DNA from: Ignavibacteria bacterium
Lineage (GTDB): Bacteria; Bacteroidota; Ignavibacteria; UBA10030; SZUA-254
Length of the DNA: 23,733 nt
Assembly: GCA_005877655.1 (NCBI GenBank)
Contig: VBOC01000018.1
Location: 1 to 23,733 of the forward strand
Direction of reading: 5' to 3'
Shown here: piece by piece, positions 23,172 to 23,733 of the stretch
How the letters are laid out: the number at the start of each line of letters is the position of its first letter
Numbering within the stretch: position 1 is the stretch's first letter
Program-made: the position numbers and the translations under genes
The notes under the pieces: model-generated
The model's input: only the letters and a program-made list of their open reading frames with translations
The model's database searches: none
Told to the model about the DNA's origin: nothing

Positions 23172-23733
23172 GGACAGTCCCGCTTTCGCTTCCCGCGCCC
23201 GGATCGATCAGGCCGTAGGACTGGCCGATATCCTGCGACCCGTCCGCTTCTTCGAGGTTGACACCCCGCCGGTCAGGATCGGCGTTCACGGCATCGGCAT
23301 CGTAGTTGGCTTCGATGACATTCTCATCGATATGCCAGATCAGGATGCCTCCGTCGAACAGTTCGCCGGTACGGGCGCTGACGCCGCCCGGCAGGCTCCA
23401 GTCGAACTCGTCAACATCGGTGACGACTCCATACAACGAGTCGGGGTTAAAGGCATTGAATCCCACGGTGTCGCGCGCCCACGTGCGGAGGACGGTCTGG
23501 CCGTTTCGCACCATTGTCACAGTCGCCCCGTCGCGGTTCGCGTCGCGGTTCCGGTTCTCGACCATGAAATATTCCTTCGCCGAGATGAGGACCCGGTAGA
23601 CTGAATCCTCCGGGTTCGGCAGCGTCACGGCCGGAAGGGTATAGACGGCGTTTCCTGCGGTGACCGTGATCGGCCGCAGCCATCCCAGGAAGGCGCGCTC
23701 CCATGCGGAGGGTTCGGGTGGAAAGAGACCGCT
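23163..23733 (-). CDS. M6-family metalloprotease-like region, 5' part (partial, frameshifted)
   Basis: The frame is open from the window edge. The segment PSAWERAFLGWLRPITV, then YFMVENRNRD, then GGILIWHIDENVIEANYDAD and GVNLEEADGSQDIG match the region just after the catalytic domain of M6 (immune-inhibitor A-like) proteases. The zinc-binding HExxH would lie beyond the window, so catalytic competence cannot be judged. After GTVLDF the frame reads into a stop near 23122, while the neighbouring frame continues as GTPATSHPGSLSNDH. Deleting one base of the five-base run at 23163-23167 joins them. From the edge to the distal stop is 2269 bases, one more than a multiple of three, consistent with an inserted base. 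A GTG at 23628 could be miscalled as a start. Confidence 0.75.

Overview
The window looks like a chromosomal segment from a bacterium with a type IX secretion system (T9SS), so from Bacteroidota in the broad sense. An Ignavibacteria-like or other deep, fairly GC-rich lineage is my inference, because several genes carry recognisable Shine-Dalgarno sequences, which classical Bacteroidia tend to lack. The T9SS evidence is threefold: a giant SprA translocon gene, a PorX-type regulator (receiver plus PglZ domain), and a secreted protease ending in a T9SS type A sorting domain. I see no rRNA, tRNA, CRISPR, phage, integrase or insertion-sequence gene.

Layout. (1) 1-3052, minus strand: arginase, then a TonB-like protein, then an outer-membrane barrel/OmpA-like protein cut by the window edge. 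(2) 3053-3347: spacer with two hairpins and an AT-rich patch before arginase. (3) 3348-13842, minus strand, transcribed in the order sprA, porX, tsaE, tsaB, accD. The last three overlap by 1-4 bases and should be translationally coupled, so T9SS functions sit beside the essential t6A tRNA-modification and fatty-acid genes. (4) 13843-14220: divergent spacer, unusually rich in dyads, including a 47-nt imperfect hairpin and a perfect 16-bp palindrome. (5) 14221-16745, plus strand: lptF and lptG, the membrane pair of the LPS export machine. (6) 16749-23733, minus strand: an operon running from a T9SS-exported M6-type metalloprotease (5' end outside the window) through a small lipoprotein and a 1034-residue protease/beta-propeller/beta-barrel protein to a DUF5683-like protein.

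How the genes fit together. Nearly everything outside the tsaE-tsaB-accD block concerns the cell envelope: LPS export (LptFG), T9SS export and its control (SprA, PorX), energy transduction (TonB-like), outer-membrane anchoring (OmpA-like) and surface proteolysis (M6-type protease and the HEFTH protein).

The main oddity is that three genes, all for envelope or surface proteins, are each broken by a single-base indel: sprA near 7396-7404, the DUF5683-like gene near 17508-17511, and the protease gene near 23163-23167. Two of the three lie in A/T homopolymers. Protein similarity resumes cleanly in the new frame each time, so sequencing or assembly error is the simplest reading; recent mutation or phase variation is the alternative. 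The most interesting biology is the surface-protease operon at 17700-23733 and the structured divergent spacer at 13843-14220.
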